A stretch of 64,000 nt of DNA. Origin: Siderastrea siderea. Lineage: Eukaryota; Cnidaria; Anthozoa; Scleractinia; Rhizangiidae. Every line of letters begins with the position of its first letter. Positions within the stretch are counted from its first letter, which is position 1. A program made the position numbers and the translations under genes. The stretch covers positions 15,517,911-15,581,910 of the forward strand of contig OZ034970.1 in NCBI GenBank assembly GCA_964030785.1, written 5' to 3'. Positions 40,972-51,982 of this stretch are shown piece by piece. A model generated the notes under the pieces. The model was given only the letters and a program-made list of their open reading frames with translations, made no database searches and had not been told where the DNA came from.

Positions 40972-42009
40972 GCGGCCGATTACATGAGGCGGGCTGGTCC
41001 GGTTAGCCGGGATCTCGGCACACTGAAAATCAACTTCACGTTCGCATGGAAAAATCTCAGCCCGGCTAGCTGGCATCGCGTTGCCGGGATGCCGGGCAGC
41101 TGAGACGGGCTGAAAATTTACCATGTAATGGCGATTGCCGGGCCAGCCCGGCTAGCCTGCCCAACACTTTCTCGTAACTGTATTTCGCTTCAGAGCAAAA
41201 TGGCTCACAAGAAGAGCGATATTTCTCTGTCTATATAACACATAAAGGTTTATCAGACCATAAAGCTACATAAAGCTGAAAACAATACACCAAAATAATG
41301 GATTAGCGAAAGTAAAGTCACTCGATTCATTCTTTTTGATGCAGCCATCTTTTCACACGACAGCTTCTAAATTTAGCCGCAGGCGGGCTGGCTCGCTTCG
41401 TGTAATAACGCGCTGAGCAGTCATCTCGACAGACAGAGCCAGCCCGGTTCCCTAAGTTGAGGCGAACGGTCTACTCTTTTGTACTTCAAAGCTTGAGTGT
41501 GGCCCTTGATAGCTCGGGGCCTTCAGAGATACCTAACTTAGGTGCCACCTGGGTGAAGACACCGTCTAGACATCATGCAAATTAACTTATTAGCGGTGGC
41601 GGGTAAAGTCATTCCTGTTATTCGGTAAACTTGAATTCCTTTTCATGTTTATTTTGGCTGAAGAAAGGTGTAAAAACTAATTTAGCAGTAAATCACTACC
41701 GGGATCATTTGTCTAGGAATACCGATTGAGGCCGGGAGGAAATGTTTGTTCGGTGTAAAATGGCAGAGGAGCAGAGCGCACGGTTAAAACTCATCAAAAA
41801 ATCAACACGATTCTCGTCAGAAATGTAGAAATTCCTTCTCCAGAAAGGGACGGTGAAGGTAAGTAATAATTATTGATAATAATTTCTATTGTGCAAATTC
41901 CAAAAAAATTTGCATCACATGATAAAATGTAATAATTACATAAAAATTTAAAAATTAAAACAATCTATTCAGCAAAAACTTTCAAGAGGGTAAGCTTAAA
42001 TGGTAAGGA
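40972..42009. other. Intergenic with GGC-rich repeats
   Basis: Motifs such as GCCCGGCTAGC recur at 41060-41155 and again near 41440. No gene. Confidence 0.3.
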
Positions 42010-42715
42010 AACGTTGTTGACGTAGCACACTTATGATTGGCAAAAGCGAGCGGCAAAGATGAATTAAATACAATTCTTAATTTTTCAAGGCATTTCATTT
42101 TGTTAAAGGTCCTCAAAATTGTAGTCCTTTTATGTACTGTCAAAAGAAAAGGTCGGAAATTTTTTGAAGTTTAAGTACCTCTATGTTTTTTGAATTTGCT
42201 GATAACATAGTCTGTCATCGGCAAAAGGGCGCGGTAAAGATGAATACAGTTATTCATTTTCCAGACGTTTTTGCCAGAGGTCCGCCAAAATTATAGGCCG
42301 GGCAAAAAAAGTCCTTTTCCGCCTGTACTTCCTGCAGGAAAAGGTCGAAAATGTTTTGAAGTTAAAGTACTTTTCTGTTTTTCAAATTTGCTGATAACAT
42401 CGTACGTCCACGATTGGCAATAGCTTTGGGGAAATGCAGTCATTTATCTTTCACAACATTTTTCTAGAGGTCCGCCAGTTGTAGGCTGGACATGAATAAA
42501 AAGTCCTAAGGGAGAGAAGATACTTTTTGTACAATAGAAAAAGGTCGGAATTTTTCAAAGTTAAAGTACTTCTCTGTTTTTCAAATTTGACGATAACACT
42601 TTGCATTCACGATAGGCAAGATGAACACATTTATTTTCACGACATTTTTTGATAAGGTCCGCAAAAATTGTAGGGTGGACATAAAAGAGAAGTCCTTATG
42701 GGACAAAAAATACTT
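42010..42715. repeat. Satellite of about 190 bp, nearly four units
   Basis: The landmark GCTGATAACAT or its variant recurs at about 42198, 42390 and 42589, with an earlier partial unit near 42014. Units also share GAGGTCCGCC and AAAAAGTCCTT. Units are visibly diverged. Confidence 0.7.
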
Positions 42716-43042
42716 TTCCTTTCCTCAGCTTTTTAAATTAAAGAAATAAGTGGAATCATCGGCGGATAGGTCCATAATAGTGGTATGAATTGCAAAATAT
42801 TAAGACCACCAAAAGATCAAACTGTTTCTTTTCATCGTGGGCCAATTCTGCCAAAACTCAAATACTCAAATACTTTTGGCTCTTTAAATTTAGCAATGCC
42901 CTTAATTACAGTTTGGTGCATGGTATGAAGACTCTTGCAATGATAGGGGAGAGAGGGAAAGATTGAATTTTCGCGCAGAAATTTATATCTCGCAAAACTC
43001 GAACAAGAATAATTCTGGATCAAATGATTGTACGTACGTACC

Positions 43043-43275
43043 TATGGGGGCGCGGCGGTGTAGTGGTTAGCGCGTTAGACTTCAGTTCTGCAGGTCGGTG
43101 TTTCGACGCCCAGTCCCTATCATCGTGTTGTTTCCTTAGACAAGAAACTTTACCCCACATTGTCTCTCTCCAACCAGGTGTATAAATGGGTACTGGCGAC
43201 ACTCGTCCACTCATGTGTGACCCACCATTTGCCAGTCTCAAATCTGAGGATACACAAACAAACAAACAAACAATC
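43043..43275 (+). mobile_element. tRNA-derived SINE
   Basis: A tRNA-like head (A-box-like GTGTAGTGGTTAGCGCG, B-box-like GTGTTTCGACGCC) is followed by an unrelated body with TATAAATGGGTACTGG and a tail of CAAA repeats (43257-43272). This is typical SINE structure. Confidence 0.7.
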
Positions 43276-43667
43276 AATAGAGTGAACGAGTGAATGGAGG
43301 AAAACAAAAATGTAAGAGAATTCCTAGACCAAAAAGTTTAAAATAAAATAAGACATAGTGACACAGATTTGATCTCATGGTAAAAGAAAAATCTAAGACA
43401 CTTGCTGATAGAATCATTATGGTGACTTTTAGGCAGGATAAGTAAGAAGAGCGAGGTAATTTGCGTTGTACCACTGATTTCATAGTAAAGGACGAATAGT
43501 AATCAAGGAGAGGAAACACTGCCTAAAGATACTCGTGTACCAGAAAAAGGGGCAGGAAACAGGGATTCGTGACCGTAAGGTCTCGCACTCGCTAATCCCG
43601 TCTCCCCCGTGCTACTCATGCAAAATTTTATTGCTCGTTCATGACCCTTGGAGTACGCTGTACTTAC

Positions 43668-43985
43668 CAAAACATTCCACACCGGCATCTGTGAAGTGAC
43701 CATAAGCCTTCTGGACCTGAGTGTTGGAGTGGTTACACTTGGCAAGTGAATTCTCTTTTCCGTTGCAGTTAAAATTAGACATCCAAATAGCACCTTTACC
43801 ATTTCCAAAGTTACTTCCTGAGTAAGCTCCTACAGCACCCCCAAAGTGTAGTTGTTTGCACACGACATTAGCATCATATATATCCCAGTCTTCGTCAGTC
43901 ACTGTTCCCCATATGCCACCGATATACACCTCTACGCGACCTTTGTATTTTACTTGCAAGTCATTCGCAAGTCTCACTTCAAACC
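43668..43985 (-). CDS. SRCR-domain exon (isolated)
   Basis: One exon of 318 nt encoding a whole scavenger receptor cysteine-rich domain, bounded by acceptor TTTACAG and donor GTAAGT on the minus strand. Landmarks: VRLAND, GRVEVYIGGIWGTVTDEDWD, DANVVCKQLHFGG, GAIWMSNFNCNG, SLAKCNHS and DAGVEC. Only four of the six group A cysteines are present. The position normally Cys in GTVCDDGW is Thr, and the Cys before H-x-x-DAGV is Tyr. SRCR domains sit in secreted or membrane receptors. The phase-2 start means other exons exist, but I found none nearby, so this may be part of a gene with long introns or an orphan exon. Confidence 0.85.
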
Positions 43986-44884
43986 CTGTAAAGCGAAAGT
44001 ACGTAATTATTTTTTCCCCTCACGCATACAAAATTATTGATTACAGCACGACTCGCTCACTCTTTTCTTTTCTTTTCATTCGATGCAAATTGTTAACACC
44101 AAGATATAACAACTCGTACGGTTTTCGTTTGTTCTCCAGTATTCTGGTTTGATTTTCCCCACATAAACCAATAAAGAGGGACAAAAAATGTTGTACTTTG
44201 ATTCTCTTGGGATGAGCGTGCTTGTGTGCACGGCTCAGCCTTTTGCATTCACCTGAATTGTCAGTCTGTTTGACACTGTGCTACATGAAGTAAACACAGG
44301 CAAGCAATTTGCGCAGAACCAATGGCCTTTTTGGGATTAGTGTACGGGTGAGCACAGCTGAGTCCTTTGCTGTCAACTTGCCACCTTCGTCATGCATGAC
44401 GTACAGGTTACGCAAGAGGTAAAGAAATGAGCTAGTCATGCAATACAGGACTTGTCAAGATTGGCTACTGGAACTTTTTCTTTCTCATAAGCTTTTAACA
44501 TAACAAAAATAATTTTGTCTGTCAGGCTGAAAAGTGTGGTTGCGAACAAAACGTATGATGACGTTCACTTTCAGAATTATTTTAGAAGAATCGCAATAAG
44601 CTTTTTTTACTTTTTATGTTTTTAAAAAATATTGAAGCAGTGTCGTTTGTAATGATGAAACTGGCTAGGGTAATCCAGATTGTCTTAAACGAACTGTCTG
44701 TATTACCCATGTAATATGCCCCTAGGGGAGTATTACAGGCGAATACAGCTGTATCACGCCCCTATGTGCTATTTATATGATCCAAGTGTTGATGTCGATT
44801 TCGTTTTCTTTTCATTTTGCTTGGAATCACTCAATTGCAAATTTGAATCGACATTAATGGGTATAAAAAGAAATTTTCAAACTT

Positions 44885-45215
44885 TTGCTGTTATTTTTCG
44901 GAGGAGCATTGGGTAAACAGTGTTTGTGGGGCGTTTCAGGAGAGCCGGTACGCAGAATAATCCGTGCACAATTGTCTTCAAACAGTCCAACATTTGTTGC
45001 CTTGAGGTGTTCGTTACGTCCCCATATCCCGCTTTGTGGACTGGTTATCGGTATATATATCATGCTCCTTTTCTGCTGGGGGGTAACCCTCAATGGACTA
45101 GCGTCCCATCTAGGGGGGAGTAGCAATACTTTCAGAAGCTTCATCCTGCTTCAAGCTCCGGCCGCATGGGCCTCCTTGGCTCGTGTGCGACTTTACCTTA
45201 CCTACCTTTAAATGT
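44885..45215 (+). mobile_element. SINE-like repeat fragment
   Basis: TGGACTAGCGTCCCATCTAG followed by AAGCTCCGGCCGCATGGGCC and a final A-rich AAAAAAACAAAAAACAAACC near 45230 resemble the 3' body of a widespread metazoan SINE type. The frames here are repeat-derived. Confidence 0.45.
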
Positions 45216-45693
45216 ACTTACAGATGGTCAAAAAAACAAAAAACAAACCAACCAGGGGGGAAAAAAAAACGTTTTCTGGACTTGCGTTAAACGCTGGAAG
45301 TTAACCTTGATATAAGGAATGAGATGTTGCCGGCAATCGGATATGCGAAAACTTCATTAGCCAATGACACTTAATTCAACAATATGTTGCTCAACATCCA
45401 CGCATGCGTCCATCCACCTGTCTGAGTTTTCTGTGTCAGTCGGTTACTCTGTTGGTCCGTCTATCTAAAGCGTTGCTGTCTTTATCAGTTTTTGGTCCTT
45501 CGGTTGTCTGAAGAGTTTTCTGTATCGGTCGGTTGGTCTGTCCGTCTGTCTAAAGAGATATCAGATGGTTAGTCTGTTTCTGTCTGTTGGTCGGACTGCC
45601 TCTCTTAAGAGTTACTGTATCTTTTGCTGGGTCGGTCTGTGTGTTTTCTGAGTAATTACCATGGAACTGAATTAGCTTTTATTCCCATTCAAG

Positions 45694-46622
45694 GAAACTA
45701 TGGCCCTACAAACTGTTCTGCAACAGGCCGGAAGAAAAGGACAGTTTTCAGCTCGTTCCAACGACATCATCTTGAGAAAACGTTTAATCACGATCAGAGT
45801 CACTTTCTCACTCCAGTGTTAACCGAATTTCTACAGAAGCTTGGAATGTCTAAACGGACGATCAAGGTTTGTTGCATTATTATTACATGCAGGTTATGTG
45901 ATTATTTTAGGCGCTGTATTATCATTTTGTGAATTGGTACTCGAGCACCATTTCTTGTCAGTAACGAGCGCTACATCAAACGGTGTACGCAGACACCATT
46001 TCTTGTCACGGTGCTACATAAAACGGTGTACGCGGGCACCTTCGATGAGACTCCAAGTGCTGCCCACGCCTCATTCCCAGTAGTCTACAGTTATCAAAAT
46101 GCCGTAAAACTTCTGGCGTCTTATGCCTCATTCAGAAACCTTTAAGCCAATGACCAACACTAAATTTTACTCTTCAAGGTGTGGTTGAAAAACAGACGAG
46201 TAAAATGGAGGAAAGAGATGCGTAAGGTTTGTTTTGCCAAGTTAAAACCTGTAGCTGGACATCGGTATAACAACGAGTCTCAACCGACCATTTCATCCAG
46301 TCACGGGAGCCTTTTGCAACGAGCCGCTAATCTTTATAGCGAGTTACAAGACGTAAAAGGCCTGGCTACGATATCGGGAAACAGCATTTTGTCCCACATC
46401 GCAAATGGCGACGATGGGTTGTCGGGATACAGCGAGGGGGTATTGTCAGGAACCACAAGTCCTTCACACAGTGGAAATCCATTGGACCCCTACGGAGCTT
46501 TGGGCCTTTCTCAGATCTCACTGCACTCACCAGTCTCCATTAACGACACAGCTCTGTACACTGACCCAGGAAACCCCTCATTTGTTTACTCAAATGTTTC
46601 AGGGACACAAACCCTTCTCTGA
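45694..46622 (+). CDS. Divergent homeodomain transcription factor (5' partial model)
   Basis: Two exons, 45694-45866 and 46179-46622, join in phase 0 inside the homeodomain (...RTIK/VWLKNRR...). The homeodomain runs from RKKRTVFSSFQRHHLEK to WLKNRRVKWRKEM. It keeps W48, N51 and R53 (standard numbering), but has Leu for Phe49 and Lys at position 50, the Bicoid/Otx-type DNA-contact residue. The loop between helices 1 and 2 looks one residue longer than usual. A Ser/Gly/Pro/Asn-rich tail follows. The first exon begins after acceptor CCATTCAAG with phase 1, so an upstream exon with the start codon is missing. A TGA-TAG pair ends the frame at 46622, yet coding-like sequence continues in +1. I cannot assign a class. 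Confidence 0.8.
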
Positions 46623-47040
46623 TAGGATACATGACTTGTACGTTATCTCTGGAGATGACCGGAAGGTACCTGAACACTTTGAAGTGCAAGTACCCATCCA
46701 ACTGAACAGTGGTCCAATACAGTCTTCAACTACTCACACAAATGTCGATTTAAATGCTCCAAGGACAGATGCCCTAGCCGACCTAAGACGAGAGTTGCGT
46801 ACACTCCCTAGTGACAAAAATATACTTCAACACTTTGGAGGACAAGTACCTACGAAACTGAGCCGACAAGCTGTTTTCGAACCCGTGGTCCCAAGAGAAG
46901 ACCCTATAAGCACCATAACAGGCCACACACGGGAGGATTACCTGAGTGATTGTGGCAGCCCACTACAAATGGATTTAGAACTTTCATGTGCTCTTGATGA
47001 TCTAATGGCGATCATCGCTAAAGGCATGCCAACTACCTAG
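46603..47040 (+). CDS. Likely continuation of the homeodomain protein in the +1 frame
   Basis: From 46603 the +1 frame gives GHKPFSDRIHDLYVIS and stays open for about 145 codons to TAG at 47040, ending DLMAIIAKGMPTT. It contains an internal repeat (HFEVQVPIQLNS, HFGGQVPTKLS) and an acidic Leu-rich end, unlike random sequence. Possible links: a 164-nt intron from a weak donor at 46439 (GGG/GTATTG) to the good acceptor TGTTTCAG at 46602; a one-base indel; or +1 frameshifting at CTC-TGA. The upstream part of this frame (46405-46602) looks like a shadow of the homeodomain frame. Confidence 0.5.
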   Translation, partial: GHKPFSDRIHDLYVISGDDRKVPEHFEVQVPIQLNSGPIQSSTTHTNVDLNAPRTDALADLRRELRTLPSDKNILQHFGGQVPTKLSRQAVFEPVVPREDPISTITGHTREDYLSDCGSPLQMDLELSCALDDLMAIIAKGMPTT

Positions 47041-48802
47041 AACACCACAGACACCTTTTCTTAAGACGAGGAGGATCTTCTTTACATTTATTACCTTTTC
47101 TTAAGGAGCCAAAACCTACTAATCTTAATACACAATACTTAGTCATACCAGATAGATGCTAGACAAACACTCTCACTGTGCCTGCCAAGCAAAGACGACT
47201 AAATCCTACTGGGCACGTATGCACGTGGGGAGGTTCAGTAAATACCCTTTGAATGAACTTTATGCATGAATACGATCCTTTTGAAGTATCAAATTTAGTC
47301 GTCTTCTCGGGCACCCCTCCCCACAGCAATGACCTAATCTGTGCAAATGTGTTTCTTTGGCCTCAATGCTTGCTTCTTCCCAAACCTCACGTAGCCTGGT
47401 GCGTTTGGAAGTGACACCAAACAGTGAGAATACAAAGCATTAGCATATACCACAGACCTGAATAGTGTTTCCGTGCGCTCTGATTTCTCCACTTATCACA
47501 AAAAAAAAAACCAGTTTTTACTAGTTTAGCTATTCATTTTTGTGGTATAAACCAAAACGATTATTCACCTCAGTGTCGGCGAATATTTACCTCCAATTCA
47601 TTGAGTAGTTGTGAAATGTTCTAATACTGACCAGACTGGACATAAATTATCAGTCATCAAAAAGTCGTGTATAAATAAAGGATGTTGTTTGTTTGTTTGA
47701 AGTAACCGTGGAGTAAGCAGCTGATTGATCATGATAGTGCCTTTGCCGGTCAATTAGTTATCCATGATTATGAGTAATTATTAGATGATTAGTCACTAAT
47801 TTCACTGACTGCTCTTCTAATTCAGCTTGGGGCCACGAGCATTATATGTCATTTGTAAGATTTAAGTTTAAATTTTCCCAGCGTATGAATGTTACGACAA
47901 AGCACAGAGGAGGAAGCGCAATTTTCGTAATGGTTAGCGAACGGCCCTAGATAAGGTTCGAGATGAGAAATCAAGGAAAGTTATTCATGAGTGATCCAGC
48001 GTGCACGTTGAGTGTTATCATAAAGTACAGAGGGGAAAGACGGATATTCGTAACGGTTGGCGGACGCCGCATGACACTTGACGAACAATGAACAAGTTAT
48101 TCATCGGAGCTCACAGGTAACCAACGACTGATTAGTAATCGTTGACATGGATGAGTAATCGATGACATAGATTCATTATTAGACTAGTATTAAATGGGGG
48201 CTATTAAATCTGCTAAATCTATAAGTCACCTGTCACTAATTGGTCATCAGAGATAATAACGCGATGTAAATGGCCTGCTGGTCAGCCTGGTACCAGTTGG
48301 GGTTTTCACAAGTTTATTATAGTGTGATCCGTTTACGCTATTGTGTTTCTTTATTAGACTGGAGTGACTGCAAACTAGCTGGATGTGTTATTACATTGTT
48401 ACTATAAGCAAGGTATTTACATTTGAACACTAGCACTATGTCCACTAGGACTTTTCCGGGGCTCGTAGCCTCGTACTTCGTACACAACGTGCGATTACAT
48501 CAAATCAGAGCTCGAATTTTCTGCGCAGTAACTCACACACTCCCAACAAACTCTTCAAGTTTCAATTAATTCCAAGTAACTTGTATATACAAGCTACAGA
48601 TTTGCGAATTGTTCAGCAATCAAGAAAAAGTAGTAACGCCCTAACTCATTTCCTAGGGTTTTTCAGAACTCGGAAAAAGTATCTCTAAATTTTCAGGACT
48701 TTCCGGTCCTGAAAAACACAACGAATTCCAGGCGTTTTCAGATTGGGGTAAGAATAAAGATTCGGAACTTAAGTTTTTTCTTTCACGTTCATCACATCTG
48801 CA
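47041..48802. other. Intergenic between convergent genes
   Basis: AATAAA at about 47676 could serve the homeobox gene. A degenerate direct duplication (about 47885-47950 and 48010-48070) shares ACAAAGCACAGAGG-like and TTCGTAACGGTT-like blocks. No gene. Confidence 0.35.
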
Positions 48803-51800
48803 TCACGTGTCTGAAGAAAGGTTTGAAGCTTCTTCAGTGGTAGGATCTGAAATGAAGTCATCCAAAGAAAAGGACGTGCACGTGCTATCCACATCTTCAA
48901 ACAACGGCAGCTGAAATTTGACTGTTGAGGTGGGTCCTGGCTGCGACATGTCATGCTCTTGTGAGTATGCATGAAATGCGTCACGCTCCTGTGATCCTGT
49001 CAGATATATGTCGCGTTCTTGTGATGCTGGTTCAGTTGTATCATTCTCTGGTGATGGTGGTTTAGATGTGTCACGCTCTTGTAATGTTCGTTCAGATATG
49101 TCACACTCTTCTGATGCTGGTTCAGATATGTCACACTCTTCTGATGCTGGTTCAGATATGTCACACTCTTCTGATGCTGGTTCAGATGTGTCATGCTCTT
49201 GTAATGCTGGTTCAGTTGTGTCATGTTTATCTTGTGTCACCTGAAATGGGTCATGCTCTTGCCATGCCAGCTTAATCGCGCCACGCTCCTGTGACAATAA
49301 ACTTGCTGTAGCTGTATTCACTTGATGATTAGCATAGTCCTGGTTATTTTTCACCTCGCGCCCAGTAGTATCTTCCTCATCGGCAACGATTGGCAAAACA
49401 GTGCTCAGCCGCGCTGACTTCATACTGGCAATTTCAGACCTGAGTTGTGACAGTAAATTGCTGGCTCTTTCGCCCAAATTAGGCACACTGCCCTGGGCTG
49501 CACTACGCCTTGGCTCTGCCAAAGTTTCTTCCTCATCATGTTTTCTATCACTGGCCTGTGAAGAAGCAACGTAACCTCCTGTGCTACTGAAGGCAATGTG
49601 ACTTAATAAGTCATCACTTACGTTCTCGGTTGGAACACTGCTTGAATCTGATGCAGTGTTACGAGATTCAATGTCTTGCTGTTTCGAGCTTTGTGACTTC
49701 CATGATGAGGCTGCATCAGATTCACTCTCAGTAATGATCTGCCTATCCAGACTACATTGCTCTGCTTCCATTAACACCTCTTCCACATCACCTTCCAAAA
49801 CAGACCCCTCATTACCACTTTCATCATCAGTGGGAACAGGACTGCTTACTAATATGTCTGGTATGCTAACATGCAAATTATCGTCCGTGTATACTTGCTG
49901 TTTTTGTGTTTCACCAGTAAGTTGAAAGCCAGAAGACTCTTCAGCGCTTGAATGTGGGTACTCAGATGATACCATATTCTCTTCCAATCGATCCAATTCA
50001 CTATCAAGAGGAGGGGGAGCCTCTTTGTCAAGTGAACGACTCTCTTGACCAGATGTCAGATTGCTACCTGCCTCTTCGTCAGAGGCAGTATGAGACGTTT
50101 TGCTCAGACAAGGAGGTGGTAGCTCTTCGTCCTTTTCATCACGATCTGTACGACCAACGTGTGAAGTCGTCATGTCCGTATTGTCTTCTTGAAGACCAAT
50201 ATTTGAAGTTGGTTTGTTCACCTCTATGTCAACGTGATCCGGGCTTGGTAAAGTAACGTTTATTAAATCACCTGTTGAAGGAGTCATTGTGTTCACCTCA
50301 GGCTCCAATGAGTCGTTTCCTGACTTCCTTTGAACTCGCACATTTTCTAGTTTCAATTTCCCATCACTTATAATATCAGTCTTTTTGTGTGTATGCCCTA
50401 ACTGTAACTCTGCCTTTGCGCTCAACTCGTCGGCAGCTGAAGTGTTCACGTGGTTCATTTTTCCATCGGTTGAAGGAGCCATGTCATCTGCTAATAAATC
50501 CAGTCCCTGTTCTTGTCCTGAGACTGTCTGATCATCTTGTTGAAATTTCTTGTTTTGCTTGTCACCTGTAAAAGACGAACACAGTTTTCGTAAAGAACTC
50601 GACCAGGTAACTGAAGATTTTCCGTGCTTAAATAGTTTTGTCTTTGTCTTGTCTTGTTCTTATCAGTGTTAACCAGTTAACTCTTTAGAGAGAGTGCTTA
50701 AAGGAAATATTTTGCAAGTTTTCTCCAATTTTCGCTTAGGAAAAAAATGAAAATGAACAGCACCACAAGAAAGCACTGTTCAATAAAACGTTCAGTTATA
50801 ATAACAACTATCAACCTTTAACCCGAGTTCTAACTGAAAGTTAGGACTCATGCACGTGGCCTTAATAAATTATGTACACATAAGAACATTTGGTCATCAC
50901 TTGACAGTGAATTGAAACACGGAGAAGACTGTTTACCTTTGGCAATTGCATTCACCTGTGATGAGATCACATCCAGCTTTGGAAGAAAAAATACTCGTTA
51001 GGTTTATATGAAAACAATTTTTGCCAACTTTTTAGTACCTCAGATGTACAATTTCCACGCTTGTAACACTTTAAGTTGTTAATAATCCTCGCTTTCAGGG
51101 TAGCTGTATCGGGAATGAATAAATTGGGAAATAACGTTTTAAAGGTGAGAAGACCACCAAACGGAAAGAAATGCGCAGCGCTGAATGTCTAAAACAGCTC
51201 TTTCACTCCTTAAAATTTAACAAATACGAAACTTTGAACATTATAATTTGTATCATTTTGTTTGCATGATTATAGAGCACAAGCATATCGAACCACCCGC
51301 GTCAAACAACGTACTATAAAATTATTATATCAAGGTCCTAAAAACCGACCTTTTTGACAGCTTCAACCAGTTTCACCTGCTTTGATTTCTTAACAACGTG
51401 TGCGATTTCTTATTTAAAGAGTTGTACATGAAATAATTTGTCAGCCAAGAGGCGCTAACGCTTTCAATCTAATATTAAAAATTTATCATGATATGTTGAG
51501 TGGCCTTGGTTTTCTAAGGTTCCTCGCCATGTATACAGTTATTTCAAGCAACGTTGACGTAAAACCTACGCAATAAGACCGCATGGTGATATGGGTAATG
51601 TATTAAGAAATCTGCCAGACTTCGCTATGGCTCACCCCTACAGAAAATAAATTACATAAGGAAGTGTTTGAGGTACTTTCACCTATCCTGTGGCAGTGTC
51701 AACCGTGAAATCACAGCTGAATCACAAAAGACTTACAGCTAACCATACTACCTTTCGATCTTATCACGTATGCTCGAGGCTTTAAACCCCGACAACGTTA

Positions 51801-51982
51801 ATTGAAATAGCTGTATGTATGTCTCTTCAGGCAAAGGTGCAAGTAAATAAATAACACCAATAGCAGTTATGTTTACAAAAGAAAATCAAACTCTCAGGGA
51901 CACTAATAGATGTTTAATTTAACACGTTATTTTACCTGCATCTGTAAATTGCGACATAAGCCAAAGAGAATGCTAACTTTAT
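48803..51982 (-). CDS. CEP97-like exons: C-terminal helices and acidic repeat tail
   Basis: Exons 51982-51936 (KVSILFGLCRNLQMQ), 50976-50937 (LDVISSQVNAIAK) and the 1763-nt last exon 50565-48803. The tail is rich in Ser, Glu and Asp, low in hydrophobics, and so probably disordered. About ten 10-residue repeats of the form E-x-D-x-S-E-P-A-S-E lie at 48945-49265; three central units are near-identical at DNA level. The end (KFQLPLFEDVDSTCTSFSLD, then DFISD) looks like a conserved acidic-hydrophobic motif. Plus-strand frames of 60-102 residues over the repeats are shadows. Confidence 0.8.

Noticed and set aside
41990..42715. Possible CRISPR-like array
   Set aside because: Units of about 190 bp are diverged throughout, with no short conserved repeats and unique spacers, and the genome is eukaryotic.
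49008..50256. Plus-strand and alternative minus frames over the CEP97-like last exon
   Set aside because: Shadows of the 559-residue frame, driven by the 30-bp repeat.
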